Shown in pieces: positions 1 to 6,400 of a stretch of 7,150 nt of DNA (the stretch's first letter is position 1; each line of letters opens with the position of its first letter). The position numbers and the translations under genes were made by a program. The notes beneath the pieces were generated by a model that was given only the letters and a program-made list of their open reading frames with translations, made no database searches and was not told the origin of the DNA. The DNA comes from Saprospiraceae bacterium (GTDB lineage: Bacteria > Bacteroidota > Bacteroidia > Chitinophagales > Saprospiraceae). The stretch covers positions 1-7,150 of the forward strand of contig JAJCYJ010000178.1 in the NCBI GenBank assembly GCA_029262975.1, given 5' to 3'.

Positions 1-433
1 GGTTATGTGCCCAATTGATACCTTGTTTGAATGGAAGTTTTAGATTTTGGTCTCTGTGGTTTACGGATTGATAGATTACATTCTGTTTTAATCTGCTTGT
101 GTTTTCGGACAATTCCTCGAATTCGTAAATTTCGAGTTGAACGCCAAAAGGCATATTTTCCATTTCAAAAGTTCGTATGATTTTTTGGTTTGTTATAAAG
201 TCGTGTATCGTACCATTAAATCCGATTTTGTTGCCTTTTAGGTCGGAAGTTGAAAATTGGAAACTACCGTGTTTCTGAAAGTCGAATTTTAACACTTTTG
301 TTCCCATCCATTGCTCAATTAACTCTGGTTCTGTGTATGCTTTGAACAAAAGTTCTAACGGCAAGTCAAATGTTCTTGTAATAAGAATTTCCTGTTTACC
401 GTCTTCGGCTATGACGTTTGTTTTTTGTTCCAT
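1..433 (-). CDS. SRPBCC / AHSA1-type ligand-binding domain protein (3' end cut by window edge)
   Basis: The reverse strand reads from ATG at 433 without a stop to base 1, giving 144 residues (starts MEQKTNVIAEDGK). Residues 16-43 (ILITRTFDLPLELLFKAYTE, then PELIEQWMG) match the usual opening of the AHSA1/START-like SRPBCC family: beta strand, 'R-x-F-x-x-P-x-E' turn, then a helix ending in a Trp pair region. The visible end (FKQGINWAHN, 135-144) corresponds to the start of the C-terminal helix, often written GxxxGW in relatives, so probably about 15 residues are missing. This fold makes a hydrophobic pocket for a small ligand and is cytoplasmic; no catalytic function can be read off. The gene starts 3 bases after the stop of the ArsR-type regulator, so the two are almost certainly co-transcribed and probably translationally coupled. 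That regulator/SRPBCC pairing is common in bacteria. The ligand is unknown. Confidence 0.9.
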   Translation of the reverse strand, partial: MEQKTNVIAEDGKQEILITRTFDLPLELLFKAYTEPELIEQWMGTKVLKFDFQKHGSFQFSTSDLKGNKIGFNGTIHDFITNQKIIRTFEMENMPFGVQLEIYEFEELSENTSRLKQNVIYQSVNHRDQNLKLPFKQGINWAHN

Positions 434-436
434 ATT

Positions 437-760
437 TTATTTTTTTGATTGATAGTTCTTCATTACCGATTCTAATTTGTTAAATCGGTCGTCCCATAAT
501 TTTCTGAAAGGCTCGATAAATTCCGCTATTTCTTTCATTCCGTTTGGGTTTAGGTGATAGTAGATTTCTCGCCCTTTTTGTTCCTGTTCCAAAATTTCAC
601 ATTCGGTGAGGATTTGAATGTGCTTTGAAATCGTTTGCCTTGAATAATCAAAATTTTCGGCAATCGCAGTTGGTGTCAAAGCTTGTAGTGCAACCAAAGA
701 AATGATTGTTCTTCGAGTTGGGTCAGCAATGGCTTGGAAAACATCTCTTCTTAATTTCAT
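437..760 (-). CDS. ArsR-family winged-helix transcriptional repressor
   Basis: A 107-residue protein (MKLRRDVFQAIADPTRRTII...) of normal length for ArsR/SmtB-type regulators. The opening 'F-x-A-x-A-D-P-T-R-R' is the family signature of helix 1-2. Residues 29-52 (TPTAIAENFDYSRQTISKHI...) form the helix-turn-helix, with recognition helix SRQTISKHIQIL. Residues 55-72 (EILEQEQKGREIYYHLNP) form the beta wing. No ELCxCD-type metal site is present; the only cysteine is Cys54, so metal sensing is unlikely. Members of this type usually repress their own operon with an SRPBCC gene, and that gene follows at a 3-base gap. I chose ATG at 760. A longer reading from TTG at 793 would start inside the -7 promoter box and encode residues unlike the family. 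The -7 box ends only 18 bases before ATG, so the leader is very short. The inducer is not known. Confidence 0.93.
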   Translation of the reverse strand: MKLRRDVFQAIADPTRRTIISLVALQALTPTAIAENFDYSRQTISKHIQILTECEILEQEQKGREIYYHLNPNGMKEIAEFIEPFRKLWDDRFNKLESVMKNYQSKK

Positions 761-763
761 TAC

Positions 764-807
764 GCAGTTATTTGACTGCAAATATAAGTGCAACTATTTA
801 ACTGCAC
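764..807. promoter_or_regulatory. Two-box operator, probable autoregulatory site of the ArsR-type repressor
   Basis: Box 1 is GCAGTTATTTGACTGC (764-779) and box 2 is GCAACTATTTAACTGC (790-805). They match at 13 of 16 bases and start 26 bases apart. Each is also an inverted repeat: GCAGT/ACTGC in box 1, and GTGCA/TGCAC when box 2 is extended to 788-807. Box 2 fills the spacer between the -33 and -7 elements. Box 1 overlaps the last base of the -7 element and covers the transcription start. This is the arrangement expected of a dimeric repressor blocking its own promoter. Binding is inferred, not shown. Confidence 0.65.
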
Positions 808-810
808 AAA
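779..810 (-). promoter_or_regulatory. Bacteroidota-type promoter of the ArsR/SRPBCC operon
   Basis: On the minus strand TTTG (807-810) is followed by a 20-base spacer and TATATTTG (779-786), a perfect match to the Bacteroidota -7 consensus TAnnTTTG at normal spacing. Transcription would begin roughly 5-7 bases further on, leaving a leader of only about 10-15 bases before ATG at 760. The promoter is overlapped by the putative operator boxes at 764-807. Confidence 0.8.
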
Positions 811-922
811 TTTTTCAATTAAAATTTTTGGAAATTAGTGGTCGGTTTTCGGTTCCGTTATATTACCGCCAACATTTGGATAAACACCACCACTGGTATT
901 TATATCCCTTATATGTTACAAG

Positions 923-2017
923 TTACATTTTATGCATTATTGTATCTAAGGGGCTCTTCACTATTTTGTTATTGATATTCAGAACGTGGGTATAGATTTG
1001 AGTGGTTTTTGCGCTTGAATGCCCGAGCATAGACTGAATGATTCGGAGATTAACGCCTTGTTGTAGTAGATGTGTGGCAAACGAATGTCTTAAAGTATGT
1101 GGTGTGGCCCAAGCATTGACCTTTGCTCTGGTTACAGCTCTTCTGAATATCTTGCTTATACTGGTAGCACTGTATTGTCCGCCACTTGCACCTTCAAACA
1201 TCCAGTAGGCTGGCTTGTGTTTTATATAGTATTGTCTTAAGAGTTTTAATAAATAATGACTTAGTATTGTTTTACGATCCTTCTTACCCTTGGCTCCTTT
1301 GATAAATATGAAACCTTCATCAGAATGAATATCTTCAACTCTTAGCTGTATGACTTCATTGAGGCGCAGACCAGCACTATAGAGAACTGTCAATATTGCT
1401 TTGTGTTTAATATTTTCGGGTGCTTTTAAAAGACGCATCACCTCCTCTTGACTAAGGACATTTGGAAGCGTTTTAGATTTTTTAGGTCTTTGTATATCGT
1501 AGTATGTACGGTCTTTGTCAAGTACTTGCTCGTAGTAAAACTTGATTGCATTGATTGCTAAGTTCTGACGTGACTCAGAGATTCTGTATTTTTTAAGAAG
1601 ATGATAGATATAAGATTCTATTTGTTTCTTAGATAAGGATTCTATTTCTTGTCCTCGATGATAGGTCAGATATGCGATCATCTCACTTTTATATGAATTG
1701 CGGGTATGTGCACTATATCCTTTGAGAATAATTTTCTTTTCTACCTCAGCAATTATCATAGATTCAGCTTCATTGAGCTCCGTATAGGGCCGCTTGCCTT
1801 TAGGGGCGCTCTCAACATTACGGTAGTCTTTCCCAAATACTTCTTTGATTTTGTTTGCCATCTCAGGTGTATTGATAACGCTCCACAACTTCTGTTGCGG
1901 ATGATAGAAAGAAGAGTTAAGTTGTTTGATCTGCATACGCCATTCAGTTCGCTTATATGGGATATGAAATTTAATGCGCTTGGCATGAGGCATACATATG
2001 TAAATGATTGCTTCCAT
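923..2017 (-). CDS. Tyrosine recombinase / site-specific integrase (XerC/D-like)
   Basis: A complete 364-residue tyrosine recombinase. Residues 1-65 form an extra N-terminal region (RIKFHIPYKRTEWR... YHPQQKLWSV), a strand-rich module also familiar from other Bacteroidota integrases. Residues 80-165 are the SAM-like core-binding domain. Residues 185-345 are the catalytic domain. All catalytic residues are visible: Arg218 (SAGLRLNE), Lys243 (KGAKGKKDR), His307 and Arg310 (PHTLRHSFATHLL), His333 (LGHSS) and the nucleophile Tyr342 (TTQIYTHV). The enzyme should cut and rejoin DNA through a 3'-phosphotyrosyl link. It lacks the insert between patches II and III typical of integron IntI, so it is not a classical integron integrase. 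The ATG at 2017 is preferred because it keeps the N-terminal strand; ATG at 1993 is an alternative. It diverges from a zinc-finger gene, and inverted repeats lie between them. Its target site and role (integration, cassette shuffling or promoter inversion) are unknown. Confidence 0.95.
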   Translation of the reverse strand: MEAIIYICMPHAKRIKFHIPYKRTEWRMQIKQLNSSFYHPQQKLWSVINTPEMANKIKEVFGKDYRNVESAPKGKRPYTELNEAESMIIAEVEKKIILKGYSAHTRNSYKSEMIAYLTYHRGQEIESLSKKQIESYIYHLLKKYRISESRQNLAINAIKFYYEQVLDKDRTYYDIQRPKKSKTLPNVLSQEEVMRLLKAPENIKHKAILTVLYSAGLRLNEVIQLRVEDIHSDEGFIFIKGAKGKKDRKTILSHYLLKLLRQYYIKHKPAYWMFEGASGGQYSATSISKIFRRAVTRAKVNAWATPHTLRHSFATHLLQQGVNLRIIQSMLGHSSAKTTQIYTHVLNINNKIVKSPLDTIMHKM

Positions 2018-2064
2018 GTCAATAAGATAGAAGAAAAGTGGACGTTAAACAACAGATAATCAAT

Positions 2065-2157
2065 GAATTATAATAATAAGTGTTCCTTAACCGTTGTGTA
2101 TCGAATAATATTGCTGTAAGCTCGCTTGGACGGGACTTATTATAATTCTGAACACTT
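2065..2157. repeat. Paired inverted repeats between recombinase and zinc-finger gene
   Basis: GAATTATAATAA (2065-2076) is exactly the reverse complement of TTATTATAATTC (2137-2148), with a 60-base spacer. Beside them, AAGTGTTC (2078-2085) is the reverse complement of GAACACTT (2150-2157). The order is a-b ... a'-b', so the two pairs are not nested and cannot form one simple hairpin. The location upstream of a tyrosine recombinase fits recombinase-binding or crossover sites, or operators for the two divergent genes. The right arms end 7 bases before the zinc-finger start codon. The repeats are exact; the role is inference. Confidence 0.6.
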
Positions 2158-2164
2158 CTATGAT

Positions 2165-2524
2165 ATGAAAGGACAGTGTCGCTTATGCAAGCAAGGTTTT
2201 AGTGGAAGATCTGATAAGGTCTTTTGTAGTATATCCTGTAAGACCATATATCATCGCAAACTGCAAGCGACCAATCCACAACATACCCGAACTATTGACA
2301 AGATTCTTCATCGCAATAGAACCATTCTACTTGAAGCGATGGGTAAGCATACCAGTCAGAAGAAGATATCGTCCATGGTATTGGACCGTAAGAAATTCAA
2401 CTATAATTATATTACTAAGTATACTGTAAATAAACATGGCAAGACCTATCACCATGTATATGACTTCGCATGGATGCGCTTTAGTGATGATGAGATCTTG
2501 ATAGTCAGAAAGTCATCGAAATAA
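2165..2524 (+). CDS. Small protein with four-cysteine zinc-finger motif, function unknown
   Basis: A 119-residue protein starting MKGQCRLCKQGFSGRSDKVF. Cys5 and Cys8 (CxxC), then Cys21 and Cys25 (CxxxC) after 12 residues, form a probable zinc-binding treble-clef or ribbon. The segment 'F-S-G-R-S-D-K-x-F-C-S-x-x-C' followed by a basic Tyr/His/Arg stretch (KTIYHRKLQ), an Asn/Arg-rich helix (TIDKILHRNRTILLEAM) and an aromatic C-terminal half (FNYNYITKYTVNKHGKTYHH) resembles a small uncharacterised family I recall as common in Bacteroidota. Positive charge suggests nucleic-acid binding, but this is inference. ATG at 2165 is chosen over an upstream in-frame TTG at 2126, because the extra 13 residues would lie across the inverted repeat and do not look conserved. 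No Shine-Dalgarno sequence is visible. It diverges from the recombinase and is followed by degenerate repeats. No signal peptide or membrane segment is seen. Confidence 0.85.
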   Translation: MKGQCRLCKQGFSGRSDKVFCSISCKTIYHRKLQATNPQHTRTIDKILHRNRTILLEAMGKHTSQKKISSMVLDRKKFNYNYITKYTVNKHGKTYHHVYDFAWMRFSDDEILIVRKSSK

Positions 2525-2527
2525 TTA

Positions 2528-2708
2528 GCAGTCGAGACAATCCCTTGTAAAGTCAGAGTAAAGAATAACCTTCGTTATTTCTCACTTAGAATATGAGCCT
2601 GATTCTTTTCCTCGCAGTCAATTGTGGTTTACACGTGATTAGATAAATCTTCGAATCTTCTCGAAGAAATGTCACCTTGAATATGAACTGTCAGTATTTT
2701 TGCTAGTA
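2528..2708. repeat. Degenerate tandem repeat of about 85-90 bases (two copies)
   Basis: Three landmarks recur in the same order. GCAGTC occurs at 2528-2533 and 2614-2619, CTTCG at 2570-2574 and 2649-2653, and TCACTTAGAATATGA at 2582-2596 matches TCACCTTGAATATGA at 2672-2686 at 13 of 15 bases. Offsets are 86, 79 and 90 bases, so the copies differ by small insertions or deletions. Each copy carries a short hairpin around CTTCG; the second is the 7-bp stem TCTTCGA (2648-2654) / TCGAAGA (2661-2667). The stretch lies between convergent genes. It could be an old duplication, a recombination-site array or a structured RNA; the sequence does not decide. Confidence 0.45.
2564..2579. terminator. Possible weak hairpin after the zinc-finger gene
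   Basis: AATAAC (2564-2569), a CTTC loop, then GTTATT (2574-2579) form a perfect 6-bp stem 39 bases after the zinc-finger stop codon. The stem is AT-rich and only a short T run follows, so termination would be weak. It could equally be part of the degenerate repeat that covers this stretch. Confidence 0.25.
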
Positions 2709-2759
2709 CATGCTAATCTGAGATCAAGAATATCCCGGCCTTATTGATATTATCTAACC

Positions 2760-2930
2760 TTATTTATCTTCATCACTTTTTTTCATTCGATCAAGCCTTC
2801 CTCCTATTCCTGCCCCGATTGCGATACCCACCGAAATCCATAATGCAATATTGTCCACTATCATTCCTATTATGCTTCCCAATGCCAGACCAATCGCTAT
2901 CCCAAAGCCTAAGTATTTTTCGTTCTTCAT
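2760..2930 (-). CDS. Small Gly-rich two-helix membrane protein (glycine-zipper-like)
   Basis: A 56-residue protein, MKNEKYLGFGIAIGLALGSI..., with two hydrophobic segments. Residues 7-27 contain repeated GxxxG-type spacing (GFGIAIGLALGSIIG) and residues 33-48 contain SVGIAIGAGIGG. A charged tail follows (RLDRMKKSDEDK). This is the pattern of small glycine-zipper membrane proteins: two short helices packed as a hairpin in the inner membrane, with Asp30 at the turn. Similar short proteins are widespread and mostly uncharacterised. ATG at 2930 is chosen; an upstream TTG at 2942 would add four residues only. A very good Bacteroidota promoter lies upstream at 2967-2999, which supports this as a real gene despite its size. 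It has no operon partner and converges on the zinc-finger gene. Its function is unknown. Confidence 0.8.
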   Translation of the reverse strand: MKNEKYLGFGIAIGLALGSIIGMIVDNIALWISVGIAIGAGIGGRLDRMKKSDEDK

Positions 2931-2966
2931 ATTACTGACCAACCTTTAAATTGTTTTTCACTACAG

Positions 2967-2999
2967 CAAAGATACCGTTTAGAGTATTTCATTAAACAA
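2967..2999 (-). promoter_or_regulatory. Bacteroidota-type promoter of the small membrane protein gene
   Basis: On the minus strand TTGT (2996-2999), a 21-base spacer and TATCTTTG (2967-2974) match the -33/-7 pattern. The -7 box fits TAnnTTTG perfectly. The predicted leader is about 30 bases to ATG at 2930. A weak AAAGG lies within it, too far from the start to be a convincing ribosome site. Confidence 0.7.
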
Positions 3000-3442
3000 T
3001 GGCCTCAAAAGAACTACCCATTGGTCCGCAGCGATGGCAAGATTTAGGAAGAAATAGTGAGTGCACAATTCTTCAATTCAAACTAAATCCTTCTGTGTAG
3101 TTCTCTCTAAATCCACACTTTCTGAATCTACTGACTTCAGATTTATATTCGAGCAGATAGTTTATGGACTTATTGAATTTTCTATTTACTCTTTCTTAAA
3201 GCTTAAAGACTGAATGACTAAACATCTGTGCTAATACAATCTAATTGTAATTCTTTTCTAACTTTCGAAACCTAAGTTGTTTTTCGATAAATTAGAAAAA
3301 TGAAAATTATGTCAATTGAATAAATTGTAGCATTAAAACTCTATTCGTATACTCGAAATAAGGCTTCCAAATATATTCTAATTGTAAGGCCAAATTTGAC
3401 ACAGACGTTTCACCTAAGTCCTCCCTCCACCCATAATGTTAA
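3000..3442. other. Gene-free AT-rich intergenic stretch
   Basis: No supported gene. The longest sensible reading is a 33-codon plus-strand frame from ATG at 2999 to TAG at 3100 (MASKELPIGPQRWQDLGRN...), which I do not recognise and which overlaps the -33 box of the small membrane protein gene. It could be chance or the remnant of a decayed gene. The 11-base string TCTAATTGTAA occurs at about 3240 and again at about 3377. A short inverted pair TCTGAA/TTCAGA sits near 3121-3141. No clear terminator is seen just after the tyrosinase gene's stop at 3443. Confidence 0.5.
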
Positions 3443-6400
3443 CTATTTAGACCGGCCATCTTTAAATCCCAGAGACAACGCTTTTTCATAAGTAGAAAAA
3501 GTTTGACGTCGTAAAACTGGAATTTTAAAACTTTCTGCGCTACCTGCAGGAAAGACTTTTTTTGTTTTCGTATCAGCTACAAAGCGAGGAACAAAGACCG
3601 AAATTTGAGAACCACCTATCTTCAATTTGAAGCTATTCTCAATTGATTTTGTAATCTTTAGAATTTCTCCTGAAACATTTGCAATATTGGCACCCTTTAG
3701 TAAATTACCATGTTTATCTAACGCCACTTTTTTGCCTTCCAACGAAACTTTCAATTCATGCCATCCATCGTTTGTAAAAGAATGTTCAGCTTTTATCTCC
3801 TTATGTTTATACAATAATTTGGGCGTTTCCATTCTACTCCAGGCCGCTAAATTTCCAATTTTGTCTGCTGCAACAAAACGTACAACAAATTGATTAGGAG
3901 CTAACCAATGTAAGGCGGCTTTTGAACTCTTTTCATCAATTCGAATACCCAGACCAACCTGGCTATTAATGATTCTGCTAAATCGTTCGGGTCTACCATT
4001 TTCTGGTGTAATCATCCCTTCTATTCTTGCAGATATCCAATAGACACCCGGAAACTTTGTATGCTCAATCTTGGCGCTAAATCCCAAATCTTTACGATTT
4101 CTGGCAAACTTCACTTCGCGATCAATCACTGTAATTTCATCCGGATTTTCTTTTTCAAATTGCATGAGAAATGCAAGCTCATTAAACTCTTTGTTGATAT
4201 TAGCTTTAGAATCTCTTACGGGTAATTTCAATTTTGTTTTTGCTAACAAATTACCAATACTGTAACCTGGCGAAATCGCTCTACCGATAAGGTTTAGTTG
4301 TGAAACTTTTCCTTTCCCCCCGGTATCAATTGTTATTTGAGCGGTTAGCTTATCGCCTGCAAATTGAATGACAGGCCCAACACTCAAGTCAATCTTCAAT
4401 CTCGTTTTTGCATAAATATCAACCGCTACAGAACCAGGATAATCGGTTTTTGGAGAGCTAATCCCCACTTGAGGATGCCGTAAATTTCCGGGCCTGGGTT
4501 TGGATAGCCTTTGCAGTGTGGATTTTTTTGCCGATTCATTGACTCGTGTATAAATTGGACCTTGTACCCTGGGCGCACCGGTAGGAATCAAATGATGCCA
4601 CGGCGAAAACATAACCATGCCTATAAATGCTGCTCGTGGTTTATAAGTCACCATTACCTGCCACCGCCCGATCCAATCTGCATCTAACGCTCCGTTTCGA
4701 TTTAAGAATATAGAAAATTTTCCATTTCTTTTTTTAATCGTAATAAAGACAGGTGCCTGTGTCTCCGCCATATAACTTTTGCCATTTGGAGATTTCAACA
4801 TCACGGCCCAATTCTTATCATTATAATCGAATCCTAATACAGAGATAAAAAAGGATGCATCGTGAGAAGTCACTTGAAAAGGAGTCATTGAATTTTCTCC
4901 TGGAAAAAGTTCATATAATGGATCTACCACTGGAGTATATCCAATAGTGGCGGCAATTGAATTTGTAAAAAACTTGTTGATTGTTCCTGCATTATCACCA
5001 TGAAAAACCTGGTTGACTCCTATCGGAGCAGTAGCTCCCTTGGTCACCAGGTCTGCAATCGTTGTATAATCTACACCGTTCCATCCACTTCCTACGCCAA
5101 ATCCCATTGCGAAAATGGTAGTATTTGGAAACTCAGGAGTACCTAGAGAACTCATAAGTGGACCAGCCGTTCTTTTGCCATCTGTTAACACATACATATA
5201 TCTTGGATCGTCAGTGGGTAAGTTGCTCAGAGGTGGTCTGACCATATCGTCTTCCGTTTCGGTTAACGCACCGGCTAATGGAGTGCCTCCGCCCGGAGTT
5301 AAAGGAGCAGCCGCTGCTGTAAAGTCAGCAGCACTATAGTTGCTTCCAACTTTTACCAGCCCATAAGGAGGAACTGCTGCAATAACTGGATCATATACTG
5401 GTGTACCTGCAGCCGTTGTGAAAGTTTGTATGCCAGATACTACATAAGCTTCACAGGCACTATAAGCTGCTTCACAATCTTGTAAAAAATGAGTAACACC
5501 TAACCGAGCTGCCTCCCATTTGGTTACTGAACCCGCACCTGTCATAGGATCGGGTGTATTGCCTGACATACTGCCACTTTTATCCAATGCAACACCGACT
5601 ACGACTTCTGTATCATAACTATATCCAACTTGACTGATCACACCTCCAACATCCACAGAAATATCGCGGTGATTTAAGACATCAGCCGGAGATCGTGCAG
5701 GATCAGTACTGTAATCGGGCAAAAGAGAATTAACCAAAGCGTTGATACTGACGCTGTAACCCGGTGTAGCCCCTACCCATGGCCACATTGGATCATTTAG
5801 ATTATGACCTGTACTATAAATATTTGCTGCAGGATATGCATTTGCTCCGGTTCCGGAATGACCATCCATTTGCCACATGGCCCACAACCGATCTATATTA
5901 CAATGGTGTAGAAAAAAGATGGGATCATTAGGCGAAGCACCTGTTTCCATGTGCCCGGATATCCATCGATGTACAAAATTGTGAAAAGGATCTTGTCCTT
6001 CTATATCTCCTCGGAATCCCGCTCCTGTGTACACATTGTTTTGCATAAGAACAGCTACTTGTGCCTGTGTTGCTAGCCCAATAAAAGGATCTGGACCGGG
6101 AGTTTCGGTATTACCAAGAAAACGTCGAAGAGAAGTTCCCTGGCCTTCTGCCAGAAGCGAAGAAATCCTCCAACCTGCCAGACCCACGGGCCACCAAGCT
6201 GGGGCGGGTGTTGGATTAGTCCCGGTACCCGGAGCATCAAAAGCGAAATATCCTGATTCAACAATGCCTCCGCCAACACCTCCAGGGCCACCATCAGGTC
6301 CGAAATAATCATCGGTAAAAAATTCATTTTCTGTACCAACGTGATCTGTCCAATCCCAATAGGGTAGCATGACTCCCGGGACCATACGCTGCAAGTCCAA

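Noticed and set aside
702..995. 97-codon plus-strand reading frame
   Set aside because: It lies antisense across the ArsR start, its operator region and the recombinase 3' end, starts mid-gene and shows no family-like features.
923..2017. Integron integrase (IntI) identity for the recombinase
   Set aside because: The stretch between the Lys243 region and HTLRH is of XerC/D length and lacks the IntI-specific insert; no attC-like array with proper R and L sites could be drawn.
1706..2059. 117-codon plus-strand and 98-codon minus-strand frames over the recombinase 5' end
   Set aside because: Both overlap the conserved recombinase N-terminus in other frames; neither translation shows a recognisable domain.
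923..2524. Complete integrated mobile element
   Set aside because: No tRNA-end target, no convincing direct-repeat ends beyond a 9-base weak match, and no transfer or replication genes are in the window.
2744..2938. 64-codon plus-strand frame over the small membrane protein
   Set aside because: It is antisense to a frame with a perfect -7 promoter box and a typical two-helix Gly-rich pattern; the antisense product looks like a mirror of that composition.
2999..3100. 33-codon plus-strand frame starting MASKELPIGPQRW
   Set aside because: Too short to support, unrecognised, and its start overlaps the -33 box of an opposing promoter. It could be a gene remnant, so it is noted in the intergenic entry.
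6027..6339. 93-codon plus-strand and 88-codon minus-strand frames inside the tyrosinase domain
   Set aside because: They are alternative frames of a GC-rich coding stretch; the overlapping frame carries the copper-site motifs.
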